From: Candidatus Eiseniibacteriota bacterium | GTDB lineage: Bacteria > Joyebacterota > Joyebacteria > Joyebacterales > Joyebacteraceae | DNA: 12,090 bases | Assembly: GCA_030639555.1 (NCBI GenBank) | Contig: DAOWCM010000035.1 | Location: 1-12,090, forward strand | Direction of reading: 5' to 3' | In this document: positions 7,661 through 12,090 of the stretch, one piece after another | Layout of the letters: the number at the start of each line of letters is the position of its first letter | Numbering within the stretch: the first letter of the stretch is position 1 | The notes under the pieces: model-generated | Database searches by the model: none | What the model saw: the letters and a program-made list of their open reading frames with translations, nothing else | What the model was told of the DNA's origin: nothing | Translations under genes and position numbers: made by a program

Positions 7661-9058
7661 ATGTCCACATACTGGGGACTTGTGAAGGCGCGTGGCCTGG
7701 AGGGCACGAGGCGGCGTGTTGTTTGTGTGGGTCCATACGCGCTGTCGGTGCGCGGGTCTGCACTCGTCGGCGTGATGGGCATCATCACGGCTGTCCTGCT
7801 GGTCGGGATAGCCATCTTCATCCTCGGGCACGCTGAGGGCGACGTGGTCGAGTACGCGGTCGATGACAGCAGGGCGTTCTACATCGCGGAGGGCGGGCTC
7901 GAGCGCGCCAGGGGCTACCTCGCGGCCCTGGAGATCGATGACCCGGACGAAGACCCGGTCGGGACGAGCTTCTCCGGACAGGTGCCGGGCGGTGGGTCCT
8001 ACCATGTGGCCGTGGTGGCGGACGCGAGCGGCGGAAGCTGGCTGGACGCCTACGAGGTTATCGCGACGGGCGACAAGGACGGCGTGCTGCGGCAGGTCAA
8101 GGCGACGGTGATAGCCGAGACGTTCGCGATGTACTCGTGGTTCATCGAGAGCGGTGGCGGTGGCTACTCATGGTTCCGGTCGGGCGAGCGCTTCGAGGGC
8201 CCGATTCACGTCAACGGTGACTTGAGGATCGACGGTGACCCCTGGTTCGGGGGCCACGTTCGTGCCGCGGGAGGCCTCACCCTCAAGGAAGGCAGCAACC
8301 CGACCTTCGTGAGGGGCTACGAGCTCCACGTAGATCCGATCAGTCTGCCGACCAGAGCCCACGTGTTCGCCACGCTGAAGGCGGCGGCTCAGAGCGCGGG
8401 CGGCCTGGTTCTGCCCGCCATGGGGAACAAGACCTACTACGAGATAGCGCTGGGCGACCCTTCCGTAGGAGCGTTCAGCTATCAGGGGTTCAACGAGGAC
8501 GGCAGCACCAACGGTCTCGGCGGCGTCGTGGATATCTCGAGTCTCAATGGAGCAGTGTGGTCCGATGAGGACATCTACATCTCCGGGGTGCTGGACGGGC
8601 AGCTGACTATCGGCGTTGACGGCACCATACACATCACCGATGACATCCTCTACGCCGGGTCGACTCCGGGGAACGGTCCCGATCCCGACTGCGACGACAT
8701 ACTCGGGCTCATCGCGGCCGGACACCCGAAGGGCGATGTCATCATCGACTACACGACTCCGAACGAGAACGACTGTGAGGTCCACGGCGTCATGATGGCT
8801 CTCCAGAAGACCATCGAGGCCGAGGACTACCAGCATCATCCAGTTCGCGGTGACTTCATCATGTACGGCGGCATGCTCGCGGAGTATGCCATCCAGCTGG
8901 CGCAGTACAGCGAGGGCGTGGTCGTCTCGGGTTACGGCAGGGACTACCACTTCGACCCGCGCGTGGCGTCGCTTCCGCCACCGTTCTTCCCGTTCGCGGG
9001 GAGCTTCTCCGTTGTGACGTGGGAAGAGGTCGTGCCGGCGGTGCCGCCTGAGGTCTGA
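7661..9058 (+). CDS. PilX/GspK-like prepilin with beta-rich body, paralog 1
   Basis: The 465-residue protein is probably a surface or minor pilus/pseudopilus component. A 32-residue basic leader ends in RG, followed by SALVGVMGIITAVLLVGIAI (33-52), the start of a long hydrophobic helix running to about 57. AEGDVVEYAVDDSRAFYIAEGGLERAR (58-84) then continues the amphipathic part. The RG-helix-AFYxAExGLERA pattern is that of PilX N-terminal and GspK-like proteins. The usual Glu at mature position 5 is replaced by Gly. Residues 180-225 and 300-332 show short alternating beta-strand units (IHVNGDLRIDGDPWFGG; EDIYISGVLDGQLTIGVDGT), suggesting a parallel beta-helix. C344 and C372 are conserved in the downstream paralog. 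The C-terminus has a PPPFFP motif (439-444) and TWEE (453-456). The overall form resembles pilin-like proteins with a DUF4900-type domain. ATG 7661 follows GGAGG (7651-7655). The exact function is unknown. Confidence 0.8.
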   Translation: MSTYWGLVKARGLEGTRRRVVCVGPYALSVRGSALVGVMGIITAVLLVGIAIFILGHAEGDVVEYAVDDSRAFYIAEGGLERARGYLAALEIDDPDEDPVGTSFSGQVPGGGSYHVAVVADASGGSWLDAYEVIATGDKDGVLRQVKATVIAETFAMYSWFIESGGGGYSWFRSGERFEGPIHVNGDLRIDGDPWFGGHVRAAGGLTLKEGSNPTFVRGYELHVDPISLPTRAHVFATLKAAAQSAGGLVLPAMGNKTYYEIALGDPSVGAFSYQGFNEDGSTNGLGGVVDISSLNGAVWSDEDIYISGVLDGQLTIGVDGTIHITDDILYAGSTPGNGPDPDCDDILGLIAAGHPKGDVIIDYTTPNENDCEVHGVMMALQKTIEAEDYQHHPVRGDFIMYGGMLAEYAIQLAQYSEGVVVSGYGRDYHFDPRVASLPPPFFPFAGSFSVVTWEEVVPAVPPEV

Positions 9059-9109
9059 TCCGAACCGGACGCAGCGGGGCACTGGAGCCGCGCGGTAAGG
9101 ACGTGAGCT

Positions 9110-10474
9110 ATGAGACACCTGAGAGCACGCACATTGAGACGGTCTATGCCCGTGGTGGAGCGGAAGAGCGCGACGCCGGGCGACCGTGGCTCCGCTCTGG
9201 TAGGAGTGATGGCCATTACCACGGCCGTGCTCCTGGTCGGCGTTGCCATCTTCACACTTGGGAACGCGGAGCGCGACATCGTCGAGTATGCGGTCGATGA
9301 CGCGCGCGCTTTCTACGTTGCTGAGGGCGGGCTAGAACGGGCGCGGGCATGGCTCGGAGACCTTATGGACAATGACCCGGACGCCAATCCGGTGGGAGTG
9401 ACGTTCGTGGATCAGGCTCTCGGAGGCGGGCGCTACACCGTGGAGATCGTCGATGAGGTGAGCGGCGGCAGCTGGCTTGGGGCGTACGAGGTCGTGTGCA
9501 CCGCTGACGTCGACGACGCGACGCGTCGAATCAGGGCCATCATGGTTCCCGAGACCTTCGCGAAGTACCAGTGGTTTGCCGAGGGTGGAGGGTGGCGGTG
9601 GTTCTACACGGGAGAGAGGTTCGAGGGGCGGGTGCACGTCCGGGACAACCTCCTGATCGACGGTGACCCGTGGTTTGGCGGCAGGGTGACCTCCGGAGGT
9701 GGTCTCACGATGGTGGAAGGGAGCAACCCGACCTTTGTGCAGGGCTACGAGCTCAACGTCGGCGAGATCCCTCTGCCCGGTGTTTCCGACATTGACGCGG
9801 GAGTGAAAACGGCCGCGCTGAACGGGGGACTCTACGTGGGGACGCTGCCCAAGCTAAAGGACTTCTATCACGTGGCGCTGGGATCCCCGTCGGCGGGCGA
9901 GCTGACATACGAGGGACGTCGGCCGCAGGGCCCAGGCTATCTGAGCATAGATGGTCCCCACGTCGTCGATATCTCGTCGCTGAACGGCGCGGCATGGTTC
10001 GGGGAGCCAGTAGCGATAGAGGGAATACTGGACGGCCGGATCACCGTCTACGCGGACGGCGATATCGAGATCTGGGACGACATCCTCTACGACGCGTCGA
10101 CGCCGGGCGCCGGGCCGGACCCGGAATGCGACGACGTGCTCGGGCTCATTGCCGGCGGTGACATCGAGATCTCCTACACGCTGCCCAACCAGAACGACTG
10201 CGAGATACACGGGGTGATGATCGCTCTGGGCACGAACGTACAGGCACAGAGGTATACGAAGTACGACCCGAGGGGCAGCCTGATCATCTACGGTGGAGTC
10301 ATTGCGGAGGAGAGCATCCTCTGCGGGGTGTACGACAACGGCTTCTGCGTGCACGGCTACGAGCGCGACTACAGGTTTGACGTGAGGCTTTCAAGGATGC
10401 CTCCACCATTCTTCCCGGTGATCGGGAGGTACATCGTCTACTCGTGGGAGGAGATCGGTCCTCCGGAGGCTTGA
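9110..10474 (+). CDS. PilX/GspK-like prepilin with beta-rich body, paralog 2
   Basis: This 454-residue protein is a tandem paralog of the preceding gene, alignable along nearly its full length. Its basic leader is 27 residues and ends in RG; the hydrophobic helix SALVGVMAITTAVLLVGVAI (28-47) and ARAFYVAEGGLERAR (65-79) follow. Shared body motifs are GERFEG, IDGDPWFGG, EGSNPTFVQGYEL, VVDISSLNGAAW, DGDIEIWDDILYDASTPG, PDPECDDVLGLI, NQNDCEIHGVMIAL and PPPFFP near the C-terminus. C340 and C364 match the cysteine pair of paralog 1. C405 and C413 occur only here, as does C130. Divergence is greatest at about 225-285. Gly replaces the usual Glu at mature position 5, as in GspK/PilX-type proteins. 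ATG 9110 follows AAGGA (9097-9101) with 8-base spacing; ATG 9146 is a weaker alternative. Duplication followed by specialisation, for instance two subunits of one tip complex, is inference. Confidence 0.8.
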   Translation: MRHLRARTLRRSMPVVERKSATPGDRGSALVGVMAITTAVLLVGVAIFTLGNAERDIVEYAVDDARAFYVAEGGLERARAWLGDLMDNDPDANPVGVTFVDQALGGGRYTVEIVDEVSGGSWLGAYEVVCTADVDDATRRIRAIMVPETFAKYQWFAEGGGWRWFYTGERFEGRVHVRDNLLIDGDPWFGGRVTSGGGLTMVEGSNPTFVQGYELNVGEIPLPGVSDIDAGVKTAALNGGLYVGTLPKLKDFYHVALGSPSAGELTYEGRRPQGPGYLSIDGPHVVDISSLNGAAWFGEPVAIEGILDGRITVYADGDIEIWDDILYDASTPGAGPDPECDDVLGLIAGGDIEISYTLPNQNDCEIHGVMIALGTNVQAQRYTKYDPRGSLIIYGGVIAEESILCGVYDNGFCVHGYERDYRFDVRLSRMPPPFFPVIGRYIVYSWEEIGPPEA

Positions 10475-10475
10475 T

Positions 10476-12090
10476 GTGTTCAGGGAGAAGGCAGTGAGAA
10501 GAAGGCGACAGAAACCGCAAGACGAGCGAGGGAGCCCGGACGAGAGACGTCAGGCCGACCTGTCCTTCAACGGCAAGCGGTTCGGTGAACTGCTCATAGA
10601 GGCCGGCGTGATAACCGCCGCTGACCTCGAAAGCGCGCTCGCGACCCAGCGCGGGACCGGCGAGAGGCTCGGAGAAGCTCTGGTCAAGCTGGAACTGGCC
10701 ACGGAGATCGACATCGTCGACGCTCTCGCGGGCCAGCTGGGCCTCGAGCAGTTCGACCCGGTGGCCGCCGGGATGATCGATCCTGAGGTCGTGCTCACCA
10801 TCCCGGAGCACATGGCCAGGCACCATCGTGCGCTGGCGGTCGAGCAAACGGACAATGAGCTCGTTGTCGCGATGTCGGATCCGCTCGACCTCGTCGCGAT
10901 CGATGACCTGAAAGTAATGACGAAGTGCGAGCTCTCCATTCAGGTGGGGCTCGAGAGTGACGTCGAGAGCGCCATAACCACGGCGTACCGCCGCGCGACG
11001 GCCGACCAGAACCTCGAGGAGGTCATGGAGGGCGCCGAGGTCGAACTGGGCATCCAGGAGTCCGCCGGGCTCGAGGAACTCTCGGAGGAGGAACTGAGGG
11101 AGCGGGCGGAGGACGCCCCCATCGTCAAGCTCGTCAATCTGATCCTCGGGCAGGGCATCGCCGAGCGAGCAACCGACATACACATCGAGCCGCTCGAGAA
11201 GAAGGTCGTTGTGCGCTACCGAGTGGACGGCGTCCTCTACGATGCTACGACGCCCCCAAAGCGCTTCCACGAGGCCATCGTTGTCAGGATCAAGATCCTC
11301 TCGGATATGGATGTGGCCGAGCGGCGCTTACCGTTGGACGGTCGCTTCACAGTGAGATTCGAGAACCAGAACGTGGACGTCAGAGTCTCCTCGTTGCCAA
11401 CCATCTACGGCGAGAAGGTGGCCATGCGGCTGCTGCACAAGTCCGGGACGATTGTCGGTCTTGCCGAGCTTGGTTTCGAGGAGGACGCTCAGGCGATCTT
11501 CCGCAAGGCGCTCAAGCGCCCCTACGGCATGGTGCTGATCAGCGGCCCGACCGGCTCCGGCAAGAGTACGACGCTCTACGCCGGCATGGGTGAACTGGAC
11601 CGCGTTGGAAGGAACATCACGACCCTGGAAGACCCGGTCGAGTATCACATAGGCCGCGTCAACCAGGTGAACGTCAACAGGAAGGCCGGGATGACGTTCT
11701 CGACCGGCTTGAGGTCGATTCTCAGGCAGGATCCTGACATCATCATGGTGGGTGAGGTGCGTGATCTCGAGACGGCAGAGCTGGCCATCAGGAGCGCGCT
11801 GACCGGCCACCTGGTGCTCAGCACGGTCCACGCGAACGACGCGCCCTCAACGGCGACGAGGCTCGTCGATATCGGAATCGCGCCCTACCTGGTGACGAGC
11901 GCCATACACCTCGTCATGGCTCAGCGGCTCGTAAGACGGATCTGCCCGCACTGCGCGGAGCCGTACAAGCCCGACCCGAACGCCGTGATAGCGCTCGTGG
12001 GTGAAGTCCGCAAGGGCGCGGTCTTCCACAGGGGCACGGGATGCAAGCACTGCAAGGGACGCGGCTTCCTCGGAAGGACGGCCATCTTCG
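10476..12090 (+). CDS. GspE/PilB-family assembly ATPase with MshEN c-di-GMP-binding domain (3' end cut by window)
   Basis: This is a cytoplasmic hexameric ATPase that powers pilus extension or type II secretion; 538 residues are visible and the frame stays open at the window end. The N-terminal MshEN domain carries two 24-residue motifs, R35-F-G...L51...L55..Q58 and R64-L-G...I80...L84..Q87, separated by exactly 5 residues, as in c-di-GMP-binding MshE-type ATPases. The ATPase core has ATDIHIEP (232-239), Walker A GPTGSGKST (357-365), the Asp box TLEDPVEY (383-390), Walker B LRQDPDIIMVGEVRD (416-430) and the His box TGHLVLSTVHAND (443-455). A tetracysteine zinc motif, C490-x2-C493 and C523-x2-C526, is typical of GspE/PilB and not of the retraction ATPase PilT. 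The GTG at 10476 lies one base after the upstream stop and 6 bases after GGAGG (10465-10469). GTG 10494 with GGGAG is an alternative. Context with pilin-like genes favours a T4P/T2SS-like machine; GspE and PilB cannot be separated here. Confidence 0.93.
   Translation, partial: MFREKAVRRRRQKPQDERGSPDERRQADLSFNGKRFGELLIEAGVITAADLESALATQRGTGERLGEALVKLELATEIDIVDALAGQLGLEQFDPVAAGMIDPEVVLTIPEHMARHHRALAVEQTDNELVVAMSDPLDLVAIDDLKVMTKCELSIQVGLESDVESAITTAYRRATADQNLEEVMEGAEVELGIQESAGLEELSEEELRERAEDAPIVKLVNLILGQGIAERATDIHIEPLEKKVVVRYRVDGVLYDATTPPKRFHEAIVVRIKILSDMDVAERRLPLDGRFTVRFENQNVDVRVSSLPTIYGEKVAMRLLHKSGTIVGLAELGFEEDAQAIFRKALKRPYGMVLISGPTGSGKSTTLYAGMGELDRVGRNITTLEDPVEYHIGRVNQVNVNRKAGMTFSTGLRSILRQDPDIIMVGEVRDLETAELAIRSALTGHLVLSTVHANDAPSTATRLVDIGIAPYLVTSAIHLVMAQRLVRRICPHCAEPYKPDPNAVIALVGEVRKGAVFHRGTGCKHCKGRGFLGRTAIF

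Noticed and set aside
10299..11270. Long minus-strand open frame opposite the ATPase gene
   Set aside because: It lies entirely against well-supported coding sequence on the + strand and shows no recognisable domain.
10476..12090. PilT-type retraction ATPase
   Set aside because: The MshEN N-domain and the CxxC...CxxC zinc motif are features of GspE/PilB proteins and are absent from PilT.

Overview
The window reads as one strand of a GC-rich bacterial chromosome. All nine genes lie on the + strand, with short gaps and frequent GTG or TTG starts. An apolipoprotein N-acyltransferase (Lnt) and a type IV pilus/type II secretion ATPase point to a diderm (outer-membrane) bacterium. An archaeal-type phosphoglycerate mutase (ApgM), QueH in place of QueG, and PilX/GspK-like proteins with a long beta-rich body suggest a less-studied lineage, such as a delta-proteobacterial or FCB-type candidate phylum. 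That placement is inference only; no rRNA or phylogenetic marker was compared.

Region 1 (1-1620) is DNA repair: the nearly complete ruvA and all of ruvB, the Holliday junction branch-migration motor. A 112-base gap follows, holding a perfect 18-bp inverted repeat (1635-1694).

Region 2 (1733-4562) is tRNA queuosine modification: queH, queA (overlapping queH by 4 bases) and tgt. Tgt inserts preQ1 at G34, QueA adds the epoxycyclopentane ring and QueH reduces epoxyqueuosine to queuosine. tgt has its own near-consensus sigma70 promoter (3338-3366) and a TTG start. Its short leader contains a segment that could pair with the ribosome binding site.

Region 3 (4581-7389) is housekeeping: apgM (glycolysis) and lnt (lipoprotein N-acylation), closely spaced behind tgt.

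Region 4 (7390-12090) is the most interesting part. A 271-base non-coding stretch carries palindromes and a near-consensus sigma54 (-24/-12) promoter at 7576-7591. Downstream are two tandem paralogous proteins of about 460 residues, each with a PilX/GspK-like N-terminal helix and a beta-rich, probably beta-helical body. A GspE/PilB-type ATPase follows one base after the second paralog and runs off the window end. Its N-terminus carries both 24-residue MshEN cyclic-di-GMP-binding motifs. Together these look like the start of a sigma54-controlled, c-di-GMP-responsive pilus or secretion locus with duplicated minor-pilin-like components.

No tRNA, rRNA, CRISPR array, insertion sequence or convincing minus-strand gene was seen. 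No stretch longer than 300 bases lacks a gene.
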